DNA of 40,057 bases from an uncultured Pseudomonadota bacterium (GTDB lineage: Bacteria > Pseudomonadota > Gammaproteobacteria > Steroidobacterales > Steroidobacteraceae): the NCBI GenBank assembly GCA_946479515.1, contig CAMLGF010000031.1, positions 1 through 40,057 of the forward strand, read 5' to 3'. The translations under genes were made by a program, and so were the position numbers. The notes under the pieces were generated by a model. It was given only the letters and a program-made list of their open reading frames with translations. It did not search any database and was not told the DNA's origin. Below are positions 1 through 7,431 of this stretch, in pieces. Position 1 is the first letter of the stretch. Each line of letters opens with the position of its first letter.

Positions 1-499
1 GCTTGATGTCGTGGATGAAGCCCATGTCGAGCATGCGGTCGGCTTCGTCGAGCACGAAGGTGTTGACGTCGGACAGAGAGACCGCGCGCTGCTCGCACAG
101 GTCGAGCAGGCGCCCGGGCGTGGCCACCAGGATGTCGCAGCCGTTGCGCAAGGCCGCGATCTGCGGGCGCTCGGACACGCCGCCGAAAATCACTTGCGTA
201 CGCAGGTCGCCGTACTTGCCGTAGTCCGTGACGCTCTGTGCCACCTGTGCGGCGAGTTCGCGCGTCGGTGTCAGCACCAGAGCACGCGGGTTGCGGCCGT
301 GGCGTGCGCCCAGCTTCTGCAACAGCGGCAGCGTGAAGCCGGCAGTCTTGCCGGTGCCGGTCTGCGCGCCCGCGAGCACGTCGCTGCCGGCCAGCACGGC
401 CGGAATGGCCTGCGCCTGGATGGGTGTGGGCTGCGTGTAGCCCTTGTCGGCCACGGCACGCAGCAGCTCGGGCTTGAGCCCAAGGGAATCGAATGACAT
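1..499 (-). CDS. rhlE: DEAD-box ATP-dependent RNA helicase, RhlE type (N-terminal part, cut by window edge)
   Basis: The ATG is at 499 on the minus strand and the gene runs off the left edge of the window, so only about the first 166 residues are visible. They contain the ordered motifs of RecA-like domain 1: the Q motif ([14 protein letters not shown]), Walker A AQTGTGKT, the PTREL motif, the TPGR motif, and the DEAD box in [13 protein letters not shown]. The short leader [16 protein letters not shown] before the Q motif is typical of RhlE/RhlB-like helicases. Such proteins unwind short RNA duplexes with ATP during ribosome assembly and mRNA decay in the cytoplasm. The C-terminal helicase domain and tail, which separate RhlE from SrmB or DbpA, lie outside the window, so the subfamily is a likely rather than a certain call. 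Confidence 0.9.
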   Translation of the reverse strand, partial: MSFDSLGLKPELLRAVADKGYTQPTPIQAQAIPAVLAGSDVLAGAQTGTGKTAGFTLPLLQKLGARHGRNPRALVLTPTRELAAQVAQSVTDYGKYGDLRTQVIFGGVSERPQIAALRNGCDILVATPGRLLDLCEQRAVSLSDVNTFVLDEADRMLDMGFIHDIK

Positions 500-732
500 T
501 GAAATGCCTCGTAAATGAGTAGACAGACTCGCGTTGCGTGAGGACTCAGAGAGCCTCCGCAGCGGTCACTGGCGAGGGATGTTGCGAATCAGTGCGCCGG
601 AGCGCCTCAACTTGCATGCTCTGGGGGGCGATGACCGCGCGACCCCAAGTCCTTCAGGACGTATCCATCGGACGATTGAGCGGGCGCGACTATACACGAA
701 GCCACTGGCCGTCGCCTGATAGGCTTCACAAC

Positions 733-1476
733 GTGAAGAGTGCCATCGCGCCGACCGGGGGCGGCAGAGCCCCGGGCAAGACCCTCATCGCGGTCGTCGC
801 GGCCGGCCTGGTGCTGCTGGGTCTCGTGATTCTGGGTGCCCGGTTGGGATGGTTTGGCGCCGCTGGCCCCGATGCCGACCTGCTCGCACAGCCTGCCTAC
901 CAGGTATTGAAGAAACACGAGCCCGAGGCCTGGCAACGCGTGCGCGCGGCCCATGCCCACGTCGCTGACGACGCCGGCCGCGCGAATTTCATCAACGTGG
1001 CGAATGCCGAGTTCACCGCGGCGGCCACCCGCCGGCTCAGCCGCGCGTCGGCGCAGTCGCAGCTGCGGCTGTTGCATGACCTGCTGGCGAACCTCCAGCG
1101 GCTGCGCGCGCGCCCCGGCGATGCGTGCTTCCGCTATCTCTACCCGGAAATCGCCGGCCAGGCCGGCGTGGCCACGCAGCTGCCGGCCGAGGCCCAGGCG
1201 CGCACGCTGGCCCTGGCCGCCGACGTCATCCGCAGCTCCGCCGAGACACCGGCACCGCCGCCGCCGGCCGAAGAAGCCGCGCGCAAGCTCGGGCCGGTCG
1301 TCGATGCCGTCTATGCGCAGTTCGGCGCGGATACCCGGCTCATGTCGCGCGTCCGCGAGCCGGACATCGATCGCGTGAAGGTGTGCGACATCGCGATCGC
1401 GCTGTATCAGCGCATCCTCGCGCTACCGCCGGCGGATGCCTCGCAGGTGATCAGTGCGGTGACGGCCGCGCAGTAG
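733..1476 (+). CDS. Membrane-anchored hypothetical protein
   Basis: I do not recognise the family. The frame stays open from 538, but the sequence before the GTG at 733 looks like random translation, whereas starting there gives MKSAIAPTGGG followed by one hydrophobic segment at about residues 17-37. The 247-residue product would be a single-span membrane protein with a helical, Ala/Arg-rich domain outside the membrane. It has two isolated cysteines, in GDACFRYLYPE and VKVCDIAIALYQ, which could form a disulphide if periplasmic. The Shine-Dalgarno sequence is weak. The gene lies about 50 bp upstream of the two-component pair on the same strand, so co-transcription is possible. Function unknown. 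Confidence 0.55.
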   Translation: MKSAIAPTGGGRAPGKTLIAVVAAGLVLLGLVILGARLGWFGAAGPDADLLAQPAYQVLKKHEPEAWQRVRAAHAHVADDAGRANFINVANAEFTAAATRRLSRASAQSQLRLLHDLLANLQRLRARPGDACFRYLYPEIAGQAGVATQLPAEAQARTLALAADVIRSSAETPAPPPPAEEAARKLGPVVDAVYAQFGADTRLMSRVREPDIDRVKVCDIAIALYQRILALPPADASQVISAVTAAQ

Positions 1477-1529
1477 TGCCCGTGTGTTTTAAGATTTCGT
1501 AAGCGCGGGAACTCCGGAGGACTGCTAGC

Positions 1530-2222
1530 GTGCCGCGGCAAATGCACCTGCTGCTCATCGAGGACGACGCCGAGGCCGCCCGGTTCCTCGCCAAGGGCCT
1601 GCGTGAGAGCGGCTACGTGGTGGACATCGCCGCCGACGGGCGCGAAGGTCTGTTCCGCGCCACCGAGGGCACTTACGACCTGCTGATCGCCGATCGCCAG
1701 CTGCCGCATTTCGACGGGCTCAGCATCATCGCCATGCTGCGCAAGAATGGCCGGCAGACGCCGGTGCTGATCCTCTCGGCGCTCGGCTCCGTCGACGACC
1801 GCATCACCGGCCTGCGCGCCGGCGGCGACGATTACCTCACCAAGCCCTTCGCGTTCGGTGAGCTGCTGGCGCGCATCGAGGCACTGCTCCGCCGCGGCAA
1901 CCAGCCCGAGGTGACCACGCGCATCCGCATCGCGGACCTGGAGCTGGACCTGCTCGGCCGCAAGGTCTCGCGCGGCGGCAGGGACATCGATCTCACCGCC
2001 AAGGAGTTTCAGCTGCTGGAATTCCTGGCGCGCCGCGCCGGTCAGGTGGTCACGCGCACCATGCTGCTCGAGGCGGTGTGGGACCTGCATTTCGATCCGC
2101 AGACCAACGTCATCGACGTGCACATCAGCCGGCTGCGCGCCGCCATCGACAAGGGATTCGAGCACCCGCTGCTGCACACCGTGCGCGGCGCGGGCTACGT
2201 GCTGCGCGACGGTGCCCGGTGA
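1530..2222 (+). CDS. OmpR/PhoB-family response regulator (QseB/CopR-like)
   Basis: The product is a 230-residue transcription factor. The receiver domain (about 5-120) has the acidic pair E11-D12-D13, phosphoacceptor D55 in LLIADRQLP, switch residue S83 and K105 in TKPF. A winged-helix DNA-binding domain (about 130-226) ends in TVRGAGYVLR, diagnostic of the OmpR class. The GTG start at 1530 is supported by CGGAGG nine bases upstream; an internal ATG at 1542 is the alternative. The stop overlaps the GTG of the kinase gene, so the two are translationally coupled. Closest resemblance is to the QseB/PmrA/CopR branch, but the signal and regulon cannot be read from this sequence. Confidence 0.93.
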   Translation: MPRQMHLLLIEDDAEAARFLAKGLRESGYVVDIAADGREGLFRATEGTYDLLIADRQLPHFDGLSIIAMLRKNGRQTPVLILSALGSVDDRITGLRAGGDDYLTKPFAFGELLARIEALLRRGNQPEVTTRIRIADLELDLLGRKVSRGGRDIDLTAKEFQLLEFLARRAGQVVTRTMLLEAVWDLHFDPQTNVIDVHISRLRAAIDKGFEHPLLHTVRGAGYVLRDGAR

Positions 2223-3664
2223 CCGCGAACGGCGCGCGCGCGGCGGGGCCCGCCCTGCGCATGTCGTCGGCGCGCATGGCGGTTCTGTACGCCGCCCTGG
2301 TCACCGTGCTGACCAGCATTCTGCTGGTGAGCGTCTATCTGGTTACGCGCAATGCGCTCGAGCGCGAGATATCGGCGGTGGTGCGCGCCGAACTCGCCGA
2401 CCTGTCCGATGATCTGAGGCTCGGCGGACTGCCGCAGGTGGCGGCCACGTTGCGCCTGCGCGCCGACAGCTGGGGCCGCACCGGCGCGGTGTTCCTCATG
2501 GCCGATGCCCGCTTTCGGCCCATCGCCGGCAATCTGAGCGCCTGGCCCCGCGATCTGAACACCGGCAGTGCCGGCATGGTGGAGTTCGACATCGCCGCGC
2601 ACGAGCGCGGTGCGACTGTGCTGCACCCGGTCGAGGCGCGCATCCAGCGACTGCCCGGTGGCTACTGGCTGCTGGTGGGCGCCGACACCAGTGAGCGCGA
2701 ACGCGTGCTGCGCAGCTTCGGCATGGCGACACTCTGGGGCATCGCCCTCACCGCACTGTGCGTGTGGTTGGTGGGCGTGGCGTACGCGCGCCGCACCGCG
2801 CGGCGCGTGCGCGACTACGCCATCACCTGCGACACCATCATCAAAGGCGACCTGACGCAACGGCTCAACGTCGAAGGCTCGCACGACGAATTCGACGCGC
2901 TGGCGCAGGCGGTGAACGCGATGCTGGACCGCATCGAACAACAGACCACGACGCTGCGGACCGCCTTCGACAGCATCGCGCACGACCTGCGGACTCCGCT
3001 GTACCGCCTGCGCGTGCGGCTGGAGGAAGCGCAACTGCGTGAACACCTGCCGGCGGAGGCGCTGGAGCTGGTGGCGCCGGCGCTCGAGGATCTCGATCGC
3101 GTGCAGCGCACGCTGGCGACGCTGCTGGAGATCGCGCGCGCCGAGGCCGCCGGCGTGGCCACGCACGGTGACGCCGTGGACCTGGCGGCGCTGGCCAGCA
3201 ACCTGGTGGAGCTCTATCAACCGGGCATGCGCGCCGCGGGGCTCGAGGTCTCAGTGAATGCGCCAGGACCCGCACCACTGACCGGCAATCGCCAGCTGCT
3301 CGCACAGCTGATCACCAATCTCCTCGAGAATGCCCTGAAGTACGTGCCGCACGGGGGGCGCGTGCACGTGAGCGTGGGCACTCGGCCGGGGGTGGTCTGG
3401 CTGCGCGTGGCGGACAACGGGCCGGGAATCCCGCCGGCGGACCGCGAAGCGGCACTGCGGCCTTTCGTGCGCGTGGGCGACAGCGCGGGCCGCACCGCCG
3501 GCAGCGGGCTGGGCCTGAGTCTTGCGGCGGCGGTGGCGAGGCTTCATGGGGCGGAACTCACGCTGGCTGACAATCAGCCGGGACTTCTCGTGCAATGCGA
3601 ATTCCCGGCCGCGAATGCCCGGCGCGATGCGGATTCACCGAGGGAGTCCGCTGCCGTCTCCTGA
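2219..3664 (+). CDS. Sensor histidine kinase partnering the upstream response regulator
   Basis: The GTG at 2219 overlaps the regulator's stop codon (GTGA), giving 481 residues. Order: transmembrane helix (about 20-43), periplasmic sensor of roughly 125 residues, second helix (about 169-190), HAMP linker, dimerisation/phosphoacceptor helix with H255 in SIAHDLRTPL, then a HATPase domain with N box NLLENALKY (N367/N371), G1 box ADNGPGIP and G2 box GSGLGL. All residues expected for autophosphorylation and phosphotransfer are present. The last ten or so codons, including the stop, lie within the left arm of a long inverted repeat (3629-3758), so the extreme C-terminus after the HATPase fold is probably repeat-derived. 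The ligand is unknown; the periplasmic domain is not one I recognise. Confidence 0.93.
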   Translation: MTANGARAAGPALRMSSARMAVLYAALVTVLTSILLVSVYLVTRNALEREISAVVRAELADLSDDLRLGGLPQVAATLRLRADSWGRTGAVFLMADARFRPIAGNLSAWPRDLNTGSAGMVEFDIAAHERGATVLHPVEARIQRLPGGYWLLVGADTSERERVLRSFGMATLWGIALTALCVWLVGVAYARRTARRVRDYAITCDTIIKGDLTQRLNVEGSHDEFDALAQAVNAMLDRIEQQTTTLRTAFDSIAHDLRTPLYRLRVRLEEAQLREHLPAEALELVAPALEDLDRVQRTLATLLEIARAEAAGVATHGDAVDLAALASNLVELYQPGMRAAGLEVSVNAPGPAPLTGNRQLLAQLITNLLENALKYVPHGGRVHVSVGTRPGVVWLRVADNGPGIPPADREAALRPFVRVGDSAGRTAGSGLGLSLAAAVARLHGAELTLADNQPGLLVQCEFPAANARRDADSPRESAAVS

Positions 3665-3758
3665 CAAGAGGGCGAACCTTCCGCACAGGTCTCAGGTGAC
3701 GAGAAGGTCCGGGCACCTCTTGTCAGTAGACGGCAGCGGACCGCCTCGGTGAATTCGC
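3629..3758. repeat. Long imperfect inverted repeat (arms about 40-45 bp)
   Basis: The left arm at about 3629-3671 and the right arm at about 3714-3758 are reverse complements over some 43 bases with only a few mismatches. The core CTCTTGTCAG-AGACGGCAGCGGA reads on the plus strand in the right arm and on the minus strand in the left arm. About 40 bp separate the arms, and short further matches (GAACCTT/AAGGTCC) extend inwards. The left arm overlaps the last codons of the histidine kinase gene. It could be a REP-like or small non-autonomous mobile element, or a very large terminator. I found no second copy in the window. Confidence 0.7.
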
Positions 3759-3789
3759 GCCGAACCGGGCGCGGGGAGAAGTCGCGGCG

Positions 3790-4023
3790 TCAATCCTTCC
3801 TGCCTTCCTTGCATTCCTTGACGAATTTCGCGGCCTCATCGCCCGTGAGCTTCTTCGCCCTGGCTTCCTTCCCGCAGTGCATCGACATGCTGTGTTTTTT
3901 CGTGGCCGGGGTCGCGCTCGACGCCGGCGTGGCCGTGGGCGCGGTGGCGGTGGCGGTGCTGGCGGCGAAGGCTGAGCCCGCGCTGAGCAGCGCGGCCATC
4001 GCGAGGCTGGGGATCAGTTTCAT
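3790..4023 (-). CDS. psiF: PsiF-like small secreted protein
   Basis: The 77-residue product starts at the ATG at 4023. It has a signal peptide (MKLIPSLAMAALLSAGSAFA), an Ala/Thr/Pro-rich linker, and a C-terminal motif CGKEARAKKLTGDEAAKFVKEC. That matches the PsiF repeat (Cys, EAxAKKLKGDExxxFxxxC). E. coli PsiF has two such repeats and is phosphate-starvation inducible; here I see one. The frame continues upstream to 4209 but without a sensible N-terminus. A possible Pho box lies about 107 bp upstream (4130-4147). The biochemical role of PsiF is not known. It is transcribed divergently from the LysR gene. Confidence 0.75.
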   Translation of the reverse strand: MKLIPSLAMAALLSAGSAFAASTATATAPTATPASSATPATKKHSMSMHCGKEARAKKLTGDEAAKFVKECKEGRKD

Positions 4024-4129
4024 GGAGGTCTCCGGGCATGCGCTGCCGATCGCAGCGGCAGGCAGCTTGCAGCGCGCGTCATGAGGCGCCGCTGACGCGG
4101 TCATTAAGAAATGGAAATGGCGAACGCGC

Positions 4130-4147
4130 GCGACGGAATTGTGACAA
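4130..4147 (-). promoter_or_regulatory. Candidate PhoB box upstream of psiF-like gene
   Basis: Read on the minus strand the site is TTGTCAC-AATT-CCGTCGC. This is two 7-base half-sites in direct repeat around a 4-base A/T spacer, the architecture of the Pho box (CTGTCAT-AAAT-CTGTCAT). The first half-site matches well; the second is weaker (4 of 7). The downstream gene belongs to a family named for phosphate-starvation induction, which raises the prior. No clear -10 element could be picked out. Confidence 0.3.
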
Positions 4148-4320
4148 TCGATATTGAGGCATGTCCCGGATTTTGCGCGCCAACGCTGAACATCGTGACG
4201 GCGCGTCAACGGTGCAGCGCGAGCAGGAACATGTACTTACGCCTTCGCGCGGCGTGGCACGGCCCTTGCTTTGTCTCCGGCATCGCAGCTTGTGGCTGAG
4301 TCAATGGGTGTTCCAATGGG

Positions 4321-5211
4321 ATGCGTACCCCCTCGCTGAAGGCCATCAAGACCTTTCAGATCGCCGCCAGACATTCGAGCTTCGCCGTCGCGGCCGATGA
4401 GCTTTGCATTACGCCGTCGGCGGTGAGCCACCAGATCAGAACGCTGGAAACGCAGCTGGGCCTGCCGCTGTTTTCGCGTGGTGCCCGGGCGCTGGCGCTC
4501 ACCGATGCCGGTGCGCGCTATCTCGAGCAGATAGACGATCTGTTCGTGCGGCTGGACGCGGTCACCGAGCAGCTGTGCGCGCGCTTCGGCCGTTCCAGCG
4601 TGCGCCTGCACGTGCCGGCGTACTTCGCGAGCGAGATGCTGCTGCCGCGGCTGTCGGAATTCTCCAAGCTGCACGACGGCATCGATCTGCGCATCGACAC
4701 CTCGGGCGGTCACGGCCGCAACCACGTGGCCGAGGCCGACATCTCCGTGGTGGTCGGCGCCGGACCATGGAGCGGGGTCGTCGCCCATCCACTGTTCGCG
4801 CAGGCATTGGTGCCGGCCTGCTCGCCGGAGCTGCTCGCCGAGAGGCCGGTCCGTCGCTACGAGGAACTCAATGGCCACACCCTGCTGGTACACGAGGCGC
4901 GGCGCGACGACTGGGACCGCTGGGCCGGCGCGGTGGGCATGAAAGAGCTTCGGCCGGCGCAGATCGTGCGCATCGACTCGATGTCGGCGGCGACGCGCGC
5001 CGCCGAGAAGAAACTGGGCATCGCGCTGCTGCCCGCGCAACTGTCGCGGCGCAAGTTCTCCCAGGGACGCCTGGTACGCGTGTTCGATGACGAGCTCGTG
5101 ACGCAGGAACACTACACGCTGCTGGTGCGCGCCGAGGACGAGAACCGCGCGGACATCCGCGCGCTGTGCGACTGGCTGATCGATCTGTGCCGCATGGGTG
5201 AGGAAAATTGA
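4321..5211 (+). CDS. LysR-family transcriptional regulator (GcvA-like)
   Basis: The 296-residue protein begins MRTPSLKAIKTFQIAARH. It has an N-terminal winged HTH (about 5-64) with the family signature SFAVAADELCITPSAVSHQI, a linker helix, and a LysR substrate-binding domain (about 90-294). The start MRTPSLKALKTFxxAAR and the motif RGARALALTDAG resemble the GcvA/AmpR branch. LysR regulators usually act on an adjacent gene, often divergent. Here the neighbours are the divergent psiF-like gene and the downstream small secreted protein, and the 9-mer TGACAATCG occurs upstream of both (4142-4150 and 5262-5270). The inducer is unknown. Confidence 0.92.
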   Translation: MRTPSLKAIKTFQIAARHSSFAVAADELCITPSAVSHQIRTLETQLGLPLFSRGARALALTDAGARYLEQIDDLFVRLDAVTEQLCARFGRSSVRLHVPAYFASEMLLPRLSEFSKLHDGIDLRIDTSGGHGRNHVAEADISVVVGAGPWSGVVAHPLFAQALVPACSPELLAERPVRRYEELNGHTLLVHEARRDDWDRWAGAVGMKELRPAQIVRIDSMSAATRAAEKKLGIALLPAQLSRRKFSQGRLVRVFDDELVTQEHYTLLVRAEDENRADIRALCDWLIDLCRMGEEN

Positions 5212-5255
5212 CGATCGCGCCGAAACATCTCGTTTGTCCGCGCGTGCCGCCGCCG

Positions 5256-5285
5256 GTAGTTTGACAATCGTGCATTTCAAACTAC
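5256..5285. promoter_or_regulatory. Inverted repeat upstream of small secreted protein gene
   Basis: GTAGTTTGA (5256-5264) and TCAAACTAC (5277-5285) are perfect 9-base reverse complements separated by 12 bases, ending just before the AGGAG ribosome-binding site of the gene at 5300. The left arm includes TTGACA. A -35 there would place the transcription start on top of the ribosome-binding site, so I favour an operator or an mRNA hairpin that could control translation. Confidence 0.4.
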
Positions 5286-5299
5286 TCAGGAGCGCAAAC

Positions 5300-5656
5300 A
5301 TGATTCCTCGAACCACCACGAAGCCCGCCGGGCTGTCCGGCAAGCGGTCCGCGAAGCTGTCGGTAATGGCCGCCATGATCGCCTTCGCCGCCCATGGTCA
5401 TGCCGGCACTGCCGCCGTGACGCCGGCTCTCGCCGCCTGCAGCAAGGCGCTGATCGCCACGCTTGCCAAGGCGGACGAGCTGCCCGACTACACCGTCAAG
5501 GCACCGAGCAAGTTCAGCTCCGATCTGGTCGACCCGAACTCCTTCACCGTGGTCGCGCGCAACGCCCGGACCCGGGAGCTGCTGGCCAAGGCCTCGTGCA
5601 AGGCCACGCCGGACGGCGAGGTCGTCACATTCCGCGCCATTCCCGTCAAGAGCTGA
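5300..5656 (+). CDS. Small secreted hypothetical protein
   Basis: The ATG at 5300 has AGGAG seven bases upstream; the open frame further 5' overlaps the LysR gene and is not used. The 118-residue product has a twin-basic N-terminus and a hydrophobic stretch (about 21-36) ending near HGHAG, consistent with an exported protein. The mature part has two cysteines (C47, C100) that could form a disulphide, and the phrases LPDYTVKAPSKF and VVTFRAIPVKS. I do not recognise a family. Its position right after the LysR gene, behind an inverted repeat, suggests it may be that regulator's target. Confidence 0.7.
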   Translation: MIPRTTTKPAGLSGKRSAKLSVMAAMIAFAAHGHAGTAAVTPALAACSKALIATLAKADELPDYTVKAPSKFSSDLVDPNSFTVVARNARTRELLAKASCKATPDGEVVTFRAIPVKS

Positions 5657-5695
5657 GGGCCGACTATCGAGCACACCCTGAAACGCAGCCGAGGC

Positions 5696-5742
5696 GCGGA
5701 CACCGCTCCCCCCATTCCCCCTCTCAAGGGGACGGTGTCCGC
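5696..5742. terminator. Hairpin between convergent genes, likely bidirectional terminator
   Basis: GCGGACACCG (5696-5705) and CGGTGTCCGC (5733-5742) form a perfect 10-bp stem that can extend with TCCCC/GGGGA. It lies between the convergent genes ending at 5656 and 5767. A second small hairpin CGCC-CTTC-GGCG follows at 5740-5751. There is no good U-tract on either strand, so termination is inferred from position and stem strength. It may alternatively be a REP-type repeat. Confidence 0.55.
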
Positions 5743-5766
5743 CCTTCGGCGGGCAGGGGTGGGCGG

Positions 5767-7395
5767 TTACTCCAGCGCGAACTCCGCCGTCCAGGTGCCA
5801 TCGCGGTAAGCGAGCACGCTGCCGCCCGAAGTCAGACAGAAGCGCTGCACGAAGTTCGCATCGCGCAGCATCTGCACGCAGCCCGGCGGCGATTCATAGG
5901 CCTTGCGCCAATCCTTCACCTTCGGGTCGTACTCGTAGAACTCGAGCGATACGCTGAACGCGTTCATGTTCCAGCGCGTCGCCATGCCAGATCCGGCGGT
6001 CTCGAACGCCGCGTCGTAGATGATGTACGGCGGCCGGCTCTGCGGCGTCCAGGTGTCGCCCAGATCCGTGGACGTGCTGATCTTGCTGAATGCGCCCTGC
6101 TGGCGCTTGACGGTCATGATCCTGCCGTCAGTAGATAGTCGTATGGTGTCGACGCGGTGCCCGGGGCTGGTGGCGAGCGACCAGGTCATGGTCGCGAGAT
6201 CCAGGCGCTGGATGCCGGGCACGGTGTTGACCAGGTAGATGCCGTTCACCACGTGGCCGACGACGGACTCGGCCGCGCCGCGCCAATGCGCGCCCCAGAG
6301 CGGCGCCATGGCGGCTTCCCGGATCGGCGCGAGATCCGCCAGGTCGTCCTGCGTGCCGCTGAAGACGAGCAGCTTGTCCCGCATCGTCCAGGCGCGCGGC
6401 GTACCGGGTTGGGCAGCGACGAAGCCGAGTGGTGGCGGCACGTCCACGAAGGGCGCTGCCAGTACCAGCCAGCGCGAACCGGCGCGGTCGATGTCGAGAA
6501 TGGCCAGCGAGGGGTCGAGCGCGCGGACCACGGTCCAGGTCTGGCCGCGATCGTCGCTCGCGAGCATCTGGCCGCGGATGTTGCCCGCGACCAGCCGGTT
6601 GCCGCTGGGCTCGACCGCCGTGATCTCCAGCAGCGTCCCGGTGTCGAGGCTGCTCCAGTTGCCCGCGGTGTCACGAACCCGGATCTGACCGAGGTCGGCG
6701 CCGTAGTACAGATTTCCTGCGGCATCCACGCCGGCTTCCTCTTCGCGCGGCGGCATGGTGGACTTGGCGAGCGCGAGGAAGGCATCGCGGTCGCGCGTCT
6801 CCCTGAGCGTCTTCGCCAGCGGCGGCCTGTTCACCTTGCGGTCGTGCGCGATGAGCAGGTCGCCGATCAAACCCAGGCCCGCGCTCTTCTCCGTGAATCT
6901 TGCCGGTTGCGGCAATTGCGCCGGGCGCCAGCGGATGGCGTCCGCGCTCTTCATGAGCGGCGCCAGCGTCACGCGCAGCGCCTCCGTGTCCGCGTCGCTA
7001 TGCGCGTCGCTCGACGGCACAATCATGTATTCATAGCCGCCCAGCGGCACCCGCAGCAGTACGCCGAGATCGGTCAGTTCGCCGGCGCGCACCACGATGG
7101 GAGCGTAGGGTTTGCCGTCGGCGCCCAGGATTCCCGTGATCTGGTATTCACCCGCTGCAATCCACCCGCCCCAGCAGTCGAGGCCGCGACGCTCCTTGAG
7201 CTCGGGCACGAACGTCTGCTTCTTGCCCTGTAGTGAGGTAACCCTGAACTCGCTGGCGAATTCCCATTGCGGCATGGTCACACGCAGGTAGCCGTGCGTG
7301 GCGGCCCGCTCGGCGGCGGTTGGTTCAGCTTTCTTGGCGGCAATTGCCGATGACGCCAGACAGGCAATCGCCAGGCAGGCGAACAATCTCTTCAC
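5767..7395 (-). CDS. Secreted BNR/sialidase-fold hypothetical protein
   Basis: The 542-residue protein starts MKRLFACLAIACLASSAIAA, a clear signal peptide. The body is beta-rich and contains Asp-box (BNR) type motifs: SDDRGQTWTV near the middle and STDLGDTWTP in the C-terminal part. This implies a beta-propeller of the sialidase/photosystem-stability-factor type. The N-terminal 150 residues form a separate region (DCWGGWIAAGEYQITGILG). The RIP/Arg-triad signature of true sialidases is not evident, so enzymatic activity is doubtful and a binding or scaffold role is equally likely. It is divergent from the glycosyltransferase gene with only 36 bp between start codons, so the promoters must overlap or lie in the coding regions. 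Confidence 0.7.
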   Translation of the reverse strand: MKRLFACLAIACLASSAIAAKKAEPTAAERAATHGYLRVTMPQWEFASEFRVTSLQGKKQTFVPELKERRGLDCWGGWIAAGEYQITGILGADGKPYAPIVVRAGELTDLGVLLRVPLGGYEYMIVPSSDAHSDADTEALRVTLAPLMKSADAIRWRPAQLPQPARFTEKSAGLGLIGDLLIAHDRKVNRPPLAKTLRETRDRDAFLALAKSTMPPREEEAGVDAAGNLYYGADLGQIRVRDTAGNWSSLDTGTLLEITAVEPSGNRLVAGNIRGQMLASDDRGQTWTVVRALDPSLAILDIDRAGSRWLVLAAPFVDVPPPLGFVAAQPGTPRAWTMRDKLLVFSGTQDDLADLAPIREAAMAPLWGAHWRGAAESVVGHVVNGIYLVNTVPGIQRLDLATMTWSLATSPGHRVDTIRLSTDGRIMTVKRQQGAFSKISTSTDLGDTWTPQSRPPYIIYDAAFETAGSGMATRWNMNAFSVSLEFYEYDPKVKDWRKAYESPPGCVQMLRDANFVQRFCLTSGGSVLAYRDGTWTAEFALE

Positions 7396-7431
7396 GAAAA
7401 ACCCTCCCTCGAGACCTGGCTAGAATACCGC

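Noticed and set aside
5261..5289. TTGACA as the -35 box of the small secreted protein gene.
   Set aside because: No -10-like hexamer occurs 16-18 bp downstream, and the start of transcription would fall on the ribosome-binding site.
5767..7395. Calling the BNR protein a sialidase.
   Set aside because: Asp-box motifs are present, but the Arg triad, FRIP-type motif and nucleophile Tyr/Glu context could not be found.
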